NCBI RefSeq assembly: GCF_003217775.1
Contig: NZ_QJVJ01000003.1
Span: 1-64,000 of the forward strand
DNA: 64,000 nt
Origin: Paenibacillus flagellatus
Lineage (GTDB): Bacteria > Bacillota > Bacilli > Paenibacillales > NBRC-103111
Direction of reading: 5' to 3'
The notes beneath the pieces were generated by a model. The model worked only from the letters and a program-made list of their open reading frames with translations, was not told the origin of the DNA and searched no databases. The translations under genes were made by a program, and so were the position numbers. Positions 42,520-51,468 of this stretch are shown here, one piece after another; the first letter of the stretch is position 1, and each line of letters begins with the position of its first letter.

Positions 42520-43258
42520 TCCGCAACAACCGGAGTCCCGCTCGGACCGTTCTTCCCATCGTCCGGCGGGCGGCATTCCCGGCTCCGGCATCGCCTCGTC
42601 GTTTCGGACGATGCCGTTCTGGGCGCAGCTCGGGAAGGACGTCCGGTTTCAGCTGGCCCAATCGTTCCGCGTGCTGAAGCATCCGTTCGAAGTGTTCTGG
42701 GAAATCCGCTACCGGCCGGAAGGCTCCATGATCGCCGCTTTTCTGCTGCTGATGGCGGCTTACGCGGTGCTGCTGCTGTCGAAGCTGGTCACTTCTTACT
42801 TGTTCAACCCGTCCGGCGTGGAGGGCGTGAGCCCGCTGACGCTGCTCGGACAGTACGGGCTGCCGTGGCTGACTTGGGTATTCGCCAATTATTTGATCGG
42901 CTCGATCATGAAAGGCCAAGGCCGCTGGACCGAAGTGTTCGTCGGCAGCGCCTACGCGCTCATGCCGTTCATCCTGATCACGCTTCCGCTCTCCGTCCTG
43001 TCCAACGCGCTGACGCTGAACGAGAAGGTCGTGTACGACTTTTTCAATTGGGTGACAGTCGGGTGGACGCTGATCCTGTTCTTCGTGATGGCGAAAGAAA
43101 TTCACAACTACGACATCGGGGAAGCGGCGACCAACGTCGTCTTGTCGGTCCTGTTCATGTTCGCCGTCTGGATTTTGCTGTTCATCGTCGCGGGCTTGAC
43201 GTTCCAGCTGTACGACTTCGTCCTGCAAATCGCGAGGGAGGTGTCGTATCGTGGTTAG
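42494..43258 (+). CDS. Yip1-family multi-pass membrane protein
   Basis: A 254-residue protein with a hydrophilic N terminus (1-65) and five membrane helices (about 80-250). The arrangement and the DNF/GSIMKGQGRWTEVFVGSAYA-like region resemble Yip1-domain proteins. It overlaps the upstream stop by 26 nt and the downstream start by 8 nt, a sign of tight coupling with the NHL and DUF5696-type proteins, so the three may form a surface complex. Molecular function is unknown. Confidence 0.72.
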   Translation: MKALNLQPDPQQPESRSDRSSHRPAGGIPGSGIASSFRTMPFWAQLGKDVRFQLAQSFRVLKHPFEVFWEIRYRPEGSMIAAFLLLMAAYAVLLLSKLVTSYLFNPSGVEGVSPLTLLGQYGLPWLTWVFANYLIGSIMKGQGRWTEVFVGSAYALMPFILITLPLSVLSNALTLNEKVVYDFFNWVTVGWTLILFFVMAKEIHNYDIGEAATNVVLSVLFMFAVWILLFIVAGLTFQLYDFVLQIAREVSYRG

Positions 43259-45476
43259 ACGCATTTGGGCCGGACTGCTCGCGATCGCCGCCATCGCCGG
43301 CGTCGTCTACGTCGTCGGCTTCGGCGGATCGTTCGGCGGCAAGACGGCCACCCGGTCGGCGGATCCGGCGGCCGCGACGATCCAACCGGGCTCGATCGCC
43401 CGAATCGACTACAATCCGGACAGCTACCGGACGTTCGCCGACGACGGAAAGCTGGAGCTGCTCGTGAACGACGCCGGCCATATCCGGGTGCGCGACAAGC
43501 AAGGCGGCGGCTTCGTCTGGCAGAGCGATCCGGATACGTCGCTCGAGCCGGATTTGAAGGGGCTGTGGAAAAGCAACGCCGACTCCCCGTTCATGCTCGA
43601 CTACGTGGACGCTTCCAAGCAAAGCACGGGCGTCCTGATCGCGACGGCGAACTTGTCCGACGCGAAGACGAAGACGACGGTTCGCCCGGCGGACGGCGGG
43701 GCGGCGATCGCCTACGACCTGCAGACGCTCGGCATCCGGTTCGAGACGGTCGTCCGTCTGCGCGCCGGTTATGTCGAAGTGTCCGTGCCGGCCGGATCGA
43801 TCGTGGAGAGCGCGGGCAAGCAGGTCGTCTCGATCTGGCCGTTCCCGTTTTTCGGAGCGGTCCAGAAGCAGGCGGTGAAGGAGGAGGGCTACATGCTCGT
43901 GCCGCTGCAAGGCGGCGCGGTCGTGCCGATGAAGGAGGAGCACCAGCTGCTTTCGCGCGTGTCGGCGAAGCTGTACGGCGGCGACCGGGCCATTCCCGGC
44001 CAGCCGGGCACGTTTTCGATTTTCCCGGCTTTCGGCATGAAGCGCGACGCGCATTCGTTCCTCGCCGTCATCGAGGAGGGCGAATATACCGCTACGGTGC
44101 ACGCGACGCCGGCGGGCTTGTACACGTCGTACCACTGGATCGCGCCGCAATTCGTCTATCGGAACGAATATTTCCGCCAGACGAGCAAGCTGGGGGCCGG
44201 CTACAAGACGGTCGAGAAGGCGCGCTCCGACGAGGACCGGCGCCTCCGATACTACTTTCAATCCGGCGACAAGGCCGATTATGCGGGGATGGCCGCCGAT
44301 TACCGCGGCTACTTGACGGAGACGCAGGGCATGGCCAAGCTGCGCAGCGCGTCGGCGGCCGAGCCGCTTCCGCTGTACTTGACGCTGTACGGCGGCGCCC
44401 AGGAAAAAGGGCTGTTCTCGCCGAGCTTCGTCCCGGCGACGACGTTCGAGCAGGGCGCGGCGATCTTGCAAGGACTGCACGATGCCGGCGTCGGGCCGAT
44501 CCGCGTTCTGTACAACGGCTGGGCGAAAGGGGGCGACCGCAACGTGATGCCCGACGTGCCGCCGGCGGAGAAGGAGCTCGGCGGCGACAAAGGACTGTCC
44601 GCGTTCGTCGACGCGGCGCAGGCGCAGGGCGACCGCGTCTACTTGCAGGCCGATTACACCCGGTCGCGGCTGAACGCCCGGTTCGTCCCGTCGCGCGACG
44701 CGTTGAAGGATATCAACAACAAGGCGCAGTTCGGCAAGACGATGGGCGAGAACGAATACGTCAATCCCGCCTCGGTCGCGCTGCGGCTGTTCGAGGAGAA
44801 CGTCGGCAAGTACGAATCGCTCGGCGTCGACGGCCTCTACTTCGAAGGGTTCGGCAGCGTTTATTCCGATTACCGGGCGGAGCACCCGGCTTCGCGCGCC
44901 GAGGCGGCGGCCGACTACCGCAAGCTGCTGAAGCTCGCCAAAGAGCGGCTCGGCTCGGCCGGTGCAGCGGAAGGAAACGGCTACATCGTCGGCAGCCTCG
45001 ATTTCGTCCAGCGAATGCCGATCGGCGACAGCTACGACCTCGTCGCGACCAAGGCGGTGCCGTTTCTGCCGATCGCCCTTCACGGGCTGATCGATTATTC
45101 GGGAGAGTGGGGCAACCTGCGCGAAGCCGGGACGATCGAGTTTCTTCGCTCGATCGAGGTCGGCGCCGTTCCGCAATATTTGCTCACGTACGACGATCCG
45201 GCGAACCTTCGCCATACGGCGGGCAGCTTTATATACAGCAGCCGGTACGAGGAATGGAAGGAAACCGTCGCCTCCGAGTACAAACGGTGGAACGAAGCGC
45301 TCGGCCCGCTGCGGAGCGCGTTCATTGCCGATCATCGGGAGCTGGCGCCCGGCGTAGCCGAAACCCGCTACGAGAACGGCGTCGCGATCGTCGTCAATTA
45401 CAACGACACGGCTTACGCCTACGGGGGCCGTACGGTCAAGCCGCTCGATTTTGCCGTATTCGGAGGTGGGGGATAA
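43251..45476 (+). CDS. DUF5696-type exported protein, membrane-anchored
   Basis: A 741-residue protein with an N-terminal membrane anchor (about 5-25, IWAGLLAIAAIAGVVYVVGF) and a large extracellular part. The C-terminal half looks like a TIM-barrel glycosidase-like fold (VYLQADYTRSRLNARFVPSR, GVDGLYFEGFGSVYSD, IALHGLIDYSGEWGN). I associate this arrangement, together with Yip1 and NHL neighbours and ABC permeases, with proteins called DUF5696 in Paenibacillus; that name is from memory. No enzymatic function can be assigned. Start is GTG 43251, 9 nt after GGGAGG. Confidence 0.7.
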   Translation: MVRRIWAGLLAIAAIAGVVYVVGFGGSFGGKTATRSADPAAATIQPGSIARIDYNPDSYRTFADDGKLELLVNDAGHIRVRDKQGGGFVWQSDPDTSLEPDLKGLWKSNADSPFMLDYVDASKQSTGVLIATANLSDAKTKTTVRPADGGAAIAYDLQTLGIRFETVVRLRAGYVEVSVPAGSIVESAGKQVVSIWPFPFFGAVQKQAVKEEGYMLVPLQGGAVVPMKEEHQLLSRVSAKLYGGDRAIPGQPGTFSIFPAFGMKRDAHSFLAVIEEGEYTATVHATPAGLYTSYHWIAPQFVYRNEYFRQTSKLGAGYKTVEKARSDEDRRLRYYFQSGDKADYAGMAADYRGYLTETQGMAKLRSASAAEPLPLYLTLYGGAQEKGLFSPSFVPATTFEQGAAILQGLHDAGVGPIRVLYNGWAKGGDRNVMPDVPPAEKELGGDKGLSAFVDAAQAQGDRVYLQADYTRSRLNARFVPSRDALKDINNKAQFGKTMGENEYVNPASVALRLFEENVGKYESLGVDGLYFEGFGSVYSDYRAEHPASRAEAAADYRKLLKLAKERLGSAGAAEGNGYIVGSLDFVQRMPIGDSYDLVATKAVPFLPIALHGLIDYSGEWGNLREAGTIEFLRSIEVGAVPQYLLTYDDPANLRHTAGSFIYSSRYEEWKETVASEYKRWNEALGPLRSAFIADHRELAPGVAETRYENGVAIVVNYNDTAYAYGGRTVKPLDFAVFGGGG

Positions 45477-45477
45477 G

Positions 45478-46380
45478 ATGAAGCCGACAATCGGATGGCG
45501 CAAAAGGCGTTCCCGCCTTTCGATCGAAGCGCAGCAGGCGATATCCGGATACGTGTTCCTCGTGCCTTGGCTCGTCGGGCTCGGCTTGTTCGTCCTGTTC
45601 CCGCTCGGCTTCTCCCTGTATATGAGCTTCCAGAAAGTCCGGTTTACGGGCGAAGGGATGAAGTTCGAGTTCAAAGGGTGGGAAAATTACTCGTACGCGT
45701 TTTTGTCCGACAATACGTTCGTCGCCGCGCTGATCAACATTTTGAAAAATACGCTGCTCGTCATTCCGATCATCGTCCTGTTCTCGCTGTTCGTGGCCAT
45801 TCTGCTCAACATGAAGTTCCGCGGGCGGATGGGGTTCCGCGCCGTCTTCTTCCTTCCGGTCATCTTCAGCACGGGGCAGGTGCTGTCGGAAATTTTCAAC
45901 CAGAAGGCGGGCAGCCTCGACATGCTGAACAAGTACGACATCGCCGGCTTCGTCTCGGCGAACGTGCCGACGTTTTGGGCGGAGCCGATATTGACCGTGC
46001 TCAACCTGTTCGTCGTCATCCTCTGGTACTCCGGGGTGCAAATTTTGATCTACTTGGCCGGCTTGCAGACGATCGGCACGAGCGTGTACGAAGCTTCGCT
46101 CATCGACGGGGCGACGCCGTGGGAAATGTTTTGGAAAATTACGCTGCCCGCGCTGACGCCGTTCATCCTGCTGAACGTCGTGTACACGATCGTCGACATG
46201 TTTACCGTGCCGCTGCTCAACCCGGTGCTGAACATGATCGTCTCCAACATGACCGTCGCCAATCTCGGTTACGGCTATGCGAGCGCCCAAGGGTGGATCT
46301 ACTTCTCGGTCGTTTTCGTCCTGATCTTGATCGTGCTCGGCCTGTCGCGCAAATTCGTCCACTACGCGGGGGAAAGGTAG
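45478..46380 (+). CDS. Sugar ABC transporter permease (first of pair 2)
   Basis: A 300-residue CUT1 permease with six membrane helices. The EAA loop is YEASLIDGATPWEMFWKITL, followed by PALTPFILLN. Start ATG 45478 lies one base after the previous stop and 13 nt after GGAGGTGGGG. A separate permease pair this far down one operon is unusual and suggests a second oligosaccharide, or a heteromeric importer sharing the single ATPase. Confidence 0.93.
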   Translation: MKPTIGWRKRRSRLSIEAQQAISGYVFLVPWLVGLGLFVLFPLGFSLYMSFQKVRFTGEGMKFEFKGWENYSYAFLSDNTFVAALINILKNTLLVIPIIVLFSLFVAILLNMKFRGRMGFRAVFFLPVIFSTGQVLSEIFNQKAGSLDMLNKYDIAGFVSANVPTFWAEPILTVLNLFVVILWYSGVQILIYLAGLQTIGTSVYEASLIDGATPWEMFWKITLPALTPFILLNVVYTIVDMFTVPLLNPVLNMIVSNMTVANLGYGYASAQGWIYFSVVFVLILIVLGLSRKFVHYAGER

Positions 46381-46389
46381 GAAATCGAC

Positions 46390-47313
46390 ATGGTGTGGAG
46401 ATTATGGCTCGAACGGACGCGCACGCTGCTGTTCGGCGACCGCGAGCGGAAAGGGATCGTCGTGCTGGCGCTGTTGTACCTCGTGCTGGCCGACATCGCG
46501 CTCATGTATTTGACGCCGTTTCTGTATATGCTGTCGACGATGTTCAAGACGACGGCCGACCTGCTCGATCCGACCGTGAAATGGGTGCCGACGTCGTTCG
46601 AGTGGGCGAACCTGAAGCTGGCGTGGCAAGGGCTGAAATTTCCGGAGGCGCTGCGAAATTCGCTTCTCTTGTCCGTCAGCGCGGCGGTGGCGCAGGTCGT
46701 CTTCTGCTCGATCGCCGGCTACGCCTTCGCCCGGCTGAAGTTTCCGGGGAAAAACGTGCTGTTCGCGCTGCTCATCTTCAGCTTCCTGATCCCGCCGCAG
46801 ACGCTCATCATCCCGCTGTACGTGCTGTTCAAGCATTTGGGGCTGCTCGGCACCCATTGGGGGATCCTATTGCCGGCAATGCTCGGCCATGGCGTCCGGG
46901 GCGCGCTGTTCGTCATCATTTTCCGGCAATTTTTCATGACGCTGCCGAAGGAGCTCGAGGACGCGGCGCTCATCGACGGAGCCGGTCCGTTCCGCGTCTA
47001 CTGGCGCGTCATGATCCCGCTCGCGAAGCCGGCGATTCTCGTCGTGTTCCTGTTCTCGTTCGTCTGGCATTGGAACGAGACGTTCGTGACCGGACTCATG
47101 CTCGGAGGCAAAGATTTGCCGCTGTCGCTCAGCCTGTTCAACTTGAACAAGGTGCTGTCCGGGCTGTACCCCGACGCGGAGGCCGGCTTCGATCTGAACG
47201 AAACGATCCGCATGGCGGCCAGCTTCCTTATCATCATGCCGCCGCTTCTCGTCTACATGATCGCCCAACGGTGGTTCGTGGAAGGCGTGGAGCGAACGGG
47301 GCTGGTCGAATAG
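46390..47313 (+). CDS. Sugar ABC transporter permease (second of pair 2)
   Basis: A 307-residue CUT1 permease with six membrane helices. EAA loop: LEDAALIDGAGPFRVYWRVM, followed by IPLAKPAILVV. It is the partner of the preceding permease and ends 22 nt before the first oxidoreductase gene. Confidence 0.93.
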   Translation: MVWRLWLERTRTLLFGDRERKGIVVLALLYLVLADIALMYLTPFLYMLSTMFKTTADLLDPTVKWVPTSFEWANLKLAWQGLKFPEALRNSLLLSVSAAVAQVVFCSIAGYAFARLKFPGKNVLFALLIFSFLIPPQTLIIPLYVLFKHLGLLGTHWGILLPAMLGHGVRGALFVIIFRQFFMTLPKELEDAALIDGAGPFRVYWRVMIPLAKPAILVVFLFSFVWHWNETFVTGLMLGGKDLPLSLSLFNLNKVLSGLYPDAEAGFDLNETIRMAASFLIIMPPLLVYMIAQRWFVEGVERTGLVE

Positions 47314-47335
47314 AAGAAAGGAAAGGTGTTCCCCT

Positions 47336-48346
47336 ATGTCCATCCGATTCGGCATTTACGGCTGCCAGCACGGCCATATCGCCACATTCGTCACCGAAAT
47401 GATCGAGGCGGGCGCGACGTGCGCCGGCATCTACGACCCGGAGCGCAACGCGCTCGCGGAGCGCCTCGCCTCCCAGCACGGCATCCCGCTGCTGGACGGC
47501 GTCGAGCCGCTCCGGGACGAAACGGTGACGATCATCGGCTCGTCGGCGGTCAACAGCGACAAGCTTGACGTCATCGAATGGTGCGAGCGGCACGGCAAGC
47601 ACGTCATGCTCGACAAGCCGATTGCGACCGGCCGCGACGGGCTCGCCCGGCTCGAGGAGGTCGTCGCGCGCGGGCGCATCTCGATCGGCATGCTGCTGAC
47701 GGAGCGGTTTCGTCCGTCGGTGGCGGCGCTCAAGCGCGCGATCGAAGACGGCAAGCTCGGGCGGATCGCCGCCATTTCGATGCGCAAGCCGCATCGGCTG
47801 TCGCCCGCGTCCCGCCACGACTGGCATTTCTCGAAGGAGCGGAACGGGGGGATCGTCATCGACTTGTTCGTGCACGACTTCGATTTGCTCCGGTGGCTGA
47901 CGGGCCAGGAAATCGGCTACGTGCAGACGTTGATGGCGAAGCACATCCTGCCCGAGCATCCGACGTTCTACGATACGGCGTGCGCCCAGGTGCTGCTCGA
48001 AGGAGGGACGATGGCGCAGCTGTATGCGGACTGGCATACGCCCGACAAAAGCTGGACGTGGGGCGACTGCCGCATCTTCGTCACCGGCACGGAAGGCTGC
48101 GCGGAGCTGAGGCTTAGCGGCGACCCGTCCTGCGACAAGAACGGGGAGCTGTATTTCCAAGTGACGAACGGCGAGCCGTTCGTCCGGGTTGAGCCGGAGC
48201 CGTTGTCCGCTACGATCACGCGCGACTTTCTCGATCGGATCGAAGGGAAGCCGTGCATTCTTACGCATCGGGATATCGTCGAGACGAGCCGGGCGGCCGT
48301 GCTTGCGGACGAACACGCGAGAGTTATTAACACTACAAAATATTAA
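47336..48346 (+). CDS. Gfo/Idh/MocA-family oxidoreductase 1
   Basis: A 336-residue NAD(P)-dependent sugar oxidoreductase. The Rossmann start IRFGIYGCQHGHIATF, the cofactor-region MLDKPIATGRDGLARL (equivalent of the EKP motif, with DKP), and VIDLFVHDFDLLRWLTG in the catalytic domain fit the family. Related enzymes oxidise or epimerise sugars at C3 or convert inositols. It probably acts on the imported monosaccharide. Ribosome site AAAGGAAAGG. Confidence 0.88.
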   Translation: MSIRFGIYGCQHGHIATFVTEMIEAGATCAGIYDPERNALAERLASQHGIPLLDGVEPLRDETVTIIGSSAVNSDKLDVIEWCERHGKHVMLDKPIATGRDGLARLEEVVARGRISIGMLLTERFRPSVAALKRAIEDGKLGRIAAISMRKPHRLSPASRHDWHFSKERNGGIVIDLFVHDFDLLRWLTGQEIGYVQTLMAKHILPEHPTFYDTACAQVLLEGGTMAQLYADWHTPDKSWTWGDCRIFVTGTEGCAELRLSGDPSCDKNGELYFQVTNGEPFVRVEPEPLSATITRDFLDRIEGKPCILTHRDIVETSRAAVLADEHARVINTTKY

Positions 48347-48376
48347 TGATATTAACAAAGGAGCAGAGAACCCCCA

Positions 48377-49387
48377 ATGAGCCATCCCCAACGCAAGGTG
48401 CGTTTTGCCGTCGTCGGCTGCGGCGGCATCTCGTTCAGCCACTTTATCGGCATCGAGCGGGCGCCGGAAGCCGAGCTCGTCGCGGTCTGCGACGCGAACG
48501 CGAAACGAGCGGAGGAATACGGAACGAAATACGGCGTCAAAACGTACACGGATTACGACGAATTGCTCGCCGACCCGGACGTCGAGGTCGTCTGCCTGTG
48601 CACGCCGAGCGGCATGCATGCGGAACAGACGATTCGCGCTGCGGAGGCGGGCAAGCATATCGTCTGCGAGAAGCCGATGGCGATTCAGCTGTCGGACGCG
48701 GAGCGGATGGTCGAGGCGTGCGAGGAAATCGGCGTCAAGCTGGCGGCGATATTCCCCCGGCGCATGTCGCCATCTTCGCAATTCGTGAAGAAGCTGGTCG
48801 ACGACGGCAAGCTCGGAAAGCTGAGCCTATGCTCGGGCTACGTCAAGTTTTACCGCGACCAGGCGTATTACGACAGCGCCGGCTGGCGGGGCACGTGGGC
48901 GATGGACGGCGGCGGGGCGATGATGAACCAGGGCATTCATACGATCGACCTGCTGCAATGGCTGGCCGGGCCGGTCGCTTCGCTGCACGGCTATGCGCGC
49001 AACGTGCTGCGAACCATCGAGGTGGAGGATACCGCCGTCGTCTCGATGCAGTTCAAGAACGGCGCACTCGGCTCGATCGAAGCGACGACGACGGCGTACA
49101 AGCAGCCGGACCATCGCATCGTGCTGCACGGTGACAAAGGGACGATCGTCCTTACCGGAGACGAAATCACGACGCTCGACCTGATCGGCGAGCAGCCGGA
49201 CATTCCGGCGTTCCCGCCGTTCCAGGTCGTACCGGACGGTCACGCCGTCCAAATCCGCGACATGGCGCTCGCGGTGCTCGAGGACCGGCAGCCGATCGTC
49301 ACCGGCCGCGACGGCAAGCACTCGCTCGAAATTATACTCGGGACGTACGAATCGCACCGCAGCCATCGCGAAATTTTGTTCGGATGA
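48377..49387 (+). CDS. Gfo/Idh/MocA-family oxidoreductase 2
   Basis: A 336-residue family member, last gene of the 17-kb operon. VRFAVVGCGGISFSHF (Rossmann), CEKPMAIQLSDAERM (EKP with catalytic Lys), and DGGGAMMNQGIHTIDLLQWL (catalytic His region) are all canonical. AAAGGAG lies 13 nt upstream, rather far. Divergent in sequence from the preceding copy, so a different step is likely. Confidence 0.9.
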   Translation: MSHPQRKVRFAVVGCGGISFSHFIGIERAPEAELVAVCDANAKRAEEYGTKYGVKTYTDYDELLADPDVEVVCLCTPSGMHAEQTIRAAEAGKHIVCEKPMAIQLSDAERMVEACEEIGVKLAAIFPRRMSPSSQFVKKLVDDGKLGKLSLCSGYVKFYRDQAYYDSAGWRGTWAMDGGGAMMNQGIHTIDLLQWLAGPVASLHGYARNVLRTIEVEDTAVVSMQFKNGALGSIEATTTAYKQPDHRIVLHGDKGTIVLTGDEITTLDLIGEQPDIPAFPPFQVVPDGHAVQIRDMALAVLEDRQPIVTGRDGKHSLEIILGTYESHRSHREILFG

Positions 49388-49411
49388 CGCTTCGATCGAT
49401 CCGATAAGCGG

Positions 49412-49469
49412 AAACACTCCTCATTGCGCAACACGGCGCGATGAGGAGTGTTTCTTTTCGTTTTTTTTT
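49412..49469. terminator. Terminator between the long operon and the convergent araC gene
   Basis: AAACACTCCTCAT (49412-49424) pairs perfectly with ATGAGGAGTGTTT (49441-49453); an inner CGC/GCG pair tightens the loop. CTTTTCG and then nine T residues follow on the plus strand. It ends the 17-kb operon and may also serve the minus strand. Confidence 0.85.
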
Positions 49470-49496
49470 GTGCAAACGTCGGCGACCGCTCGAACG

Positions 49497-50393
49497 TTAT
49501 TTCATAATCCGCGTGTAGCCGCCGGACAGCGTCTTCGCATACTCCGACGGCGTCATGCCCGTCGATTTTTTGAAGTGGCGGGAGAAGTAGTGGACGCTGC
49601 TGTAGCCGAGCAGCTCGGATATTTCGGTCAAATTGTAGACGTCTTCGCGAATATGCGTTTTGGCGCGGTCGATTTTCAGCTGGTTCATATATTCCATGAC
49701 GCCGCAGCCGACCCGCTTCTTGAACATGATGCTGATCTGGGTGCGCCCGATGGCGAAATGGTCGCACAGCTGGTCGAGCGTCAAATTGTCGCCGAGATGG
49801 TCGCTCATGTACGAGATGATTTTGTCGGTCATGCCCGATTCCGGCTTCTCGCGGGGGACCGGCGTCGCCTCGACGTCCGAATTGCCGTGGCCGGCCCGGA
49901 TCAAGTATATGAGCAGCGTCTCCAGATGCACCTTGAACAGCTGCTCGCTGCCGAACGGGGCGCCCTCCCGCGGGTACAGGATGCGGCCGCTTCCTTTCGG
50001 ACTCGGGCCGAACGAGTTCCAGCCTTCCTCCATAAGATGGGCGAGCACGGTGCGCTCCTTGCCGTTCAGGTGGAACAGCTTGTTCCGCAAAAAGTACGAC
50101 ATCGGCTCGGACTCGCATTCGAACGTGACGACGAAGACGTTCGGAGATACTTTTCCGTTGCTTTTCGGGCTATGAAATTCGTCCGGCTCGTGAAAGAGCA
50201 GGTCGCCCTGCTTCAGGCAAAAGTGGCCGGAATCCGTATCGATCTCGATTTCGCCCTTGTCCACGTAATAAATTTCCCAGAAGTCGTGCTTCTCGCCGGC
50301 ATACTTGTAGTTTTTGGACAGCTCGAAATAATAGCACGAGATCAGCTTGCGAATGTGAATGTCTTCGCGAATTTCGTAACGTGGGAACCGCAT
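49497..50393 (-). CDS. AraC-family regulator with cupin domain
   Basis: A 298-residue regulator. The N-terminal cupin (about 20-110: HDFWEIYYVDKGEIEIDTD, GDLLFHEPDEFHSP) should bind a sugar ligand. The C-terminal double HTH (about 195-295) has LTLDQLCDHFAIGRTQISIM and LTEISELLGYSSVHYFSRHF followed by KSTGMTPSEYAKT, the AraC signature. It is the only DNA-binding protein in the island and is encoded divergently from the module D operon, making it the prime candidate activator of all four modules. Its own promoter region has a perfect cre. Confidence 0.9.
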   Translation of the reverse strand: MRFPRYEIREDIHIRKLISCYYFELSKNYKYAGEKHDFWEIYYVDKGEIEIDTDSGHFCLKQGDLLFHEPDEFHSPKSNGKVSPNVFVVTFECESEPMSYFLRNKLFHLNGKERTVLAHLMEEGWNSFGPSPKGSGRILYPREGAPFGSEQLFKVHLETLLIYLIRAGHGNSDVEATPVPREKPESGMTDKIISYMSDHLGDNLTLDQLCDHFAIGRTQISIMFKKRVGCGVMEYMNQLKIDRAKTHIREDVYNLTEISELLGYSSVHYFSRHFKKSTGMTPSEYAKTLSGGYTRIMK

Positions 50394-50415
50394 CGTCGAG
50401 TATCGCCCCTTTTCG

Positions 50416-50430
50416 TTGAAAACGTTCTCT
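50416..50430 (+). promoter_or_regulatory. CcpA cre site (perfect) in the araC promoter region
   Basis: TTGAAAACGTTCTCT matches WTGNAANCGNWNNCW at every base. It lies 23 bp upstream of the araC start codon, in the leader or promoter, so CcpA could lower activator synthesis in the presence of glucose. Confidence 0.75.
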
Positions 50431-50503
50431 TTCGTCTAACATTCCACATGAAATCAGAAAATCCTGTCTTTGTCGGAAAATGGATCGTCCGGCGCGAAAG
50501 AAA

Positions 50504-50591
50504 ATGCAAATATTTCGGAAGATTGTACAACCGGATGTGCAAAAAAGCCGTTTCATCGTCTAAAGATCGGGTTCCCGCTTCACGTTATGAT
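50504..50591 (+). promoter_or_regulatory. Promoter module D (AraC-type, 88 bp)
   Basis: ATGCAAATA (50504-50512, the most degenerate half-site), 24 bp, GTGCAAAAA (50537-50545), 40 bp, -10 TATGAT (50586-50591). It drives the catabolic operon starting at 50629. No good cre lies at the equivalent downstream position. It lies about 110 bp from the araC start codon and could also affect araC. Confidence 0.8.
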
Positions 50592-50628
50592 TACGTTGAA
50601 TCCAAGTCAGAAACGGAGGGCGCTAGCG

Positions 50629-51441
50629 ATGGAAATCGGCGTCGTCAACATTTTGAAAAACGGCGGCAACTGCTTCGAGCATGTGAGCCAATTCGGCTTG
50701 AACGTCTGCCAGCTGATCGGCTGGAATCCGGAGCTGTGCACGACGGAAATCGCCGACACCGTCATCCGCGAATCCCGCGACCATAACGTGCGCATATGCG
50801 CCATGTGGGGATGGGTGGCCGGTCCCGGCCAATGGAACTTCACGGAAGGGCCCGTTACGCTCGGTCTCGTGCCGGAAGCGTACCGCAAGGAGCGCGTCGC
50901 CACGTTGAAGCGGTGGGCCGACTTCGCCGAGCGGATCGGCGCGCCCGCGCTCGTCACGCATTGCGGCTTCATCCCGGAAAACATGACGGACCCGAACTAC
51001 GAAGGCGTCGTCGAAGCGATCCGCGAGGTGGCCGCCTATTGCGAAGGAAAAGGGCTCGGCTTCTGGTTCGAGACCGGCCAGGAGACGCCGGTCGTGCTGC
51101 TGCGCACGATCGAGCGGGTCGGCACGTCCAATCTCGGCATCAACCTCGATCCGGCGAACTTGATCCTGTACGGCAAGGGCAACCCGATCGACGCGCTCGA
51201 CGTCGTCGGCTCGTACGTGCGCTGCGTGCACGTGAAGGACGGGCTTTATCCGACGAACGGAGACTTGCTCGGCAAAGAGGTGCTCGTCGGCACCGGCAAG
51301 GTGAACTTCCCCGCGTTTCTTGCCAAGCTTCGTTCGATCGGCTACGACGGCGATCTGATCATCGAACGGGAAATTTCCGGCGAGGAGCAGGCGAGAGATA
51401 TCCGCGAGACGATCGACAATTTGACGACTTGGCTGGCTTGA
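50629..51441 (+). CDS. Sugar phosphate isomerase/epimerase-like TIM barrel protein
   Basis: A 270-residue protein of the AP-endonuclease-2/xylose-isomerase-like TIM barrel family. Metal-binding features seen: LGFWFETGQETPVV (metal Glu), LGINLDPANLILYGKGNPID (Asp), YVRCVHVKDG (His-x-Lys-Asp) and LIIERE near the end (Glu). Family members isomerise or epimerise sugars and inosose-like ketones. First gene of the module D operon; ATG 50629 lies 8 nt after ACGGAGGG. Confidence 0.88.
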   Translation: MEIGVVNILKNGGNCFEHVSQFGLNVCQLIGWNPELCTTEIADTVIRESRDHNVRICAMWGWVAGPGQWNFTEGPVTLGLVPEAYRKERVATLKRWADFAERIGAPALVTHCGFIPENMTDPNYEGVVEAIREVAAYCEGKGLGFWFETGQETPVVLLRTIERVGTSNLGINLDPANLILYGKGNPIDALDVVGSYVRCVHVKDGLYPTNGDLLGKEVLVGTGKVNFPAFLAKLRSIGYDGDLIIEREISGEEQARDIRETIDNLTTWLA

Positions 51442-51468
51442 ACGGGCCGGCCGGAAGGAGGAATGGGA

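Noticed and set aside
50608-50622. cre at the equivalent position after module D
   Set aside because: Only the GAAACGGA core survives and several conserved positions fail, so it was not called.
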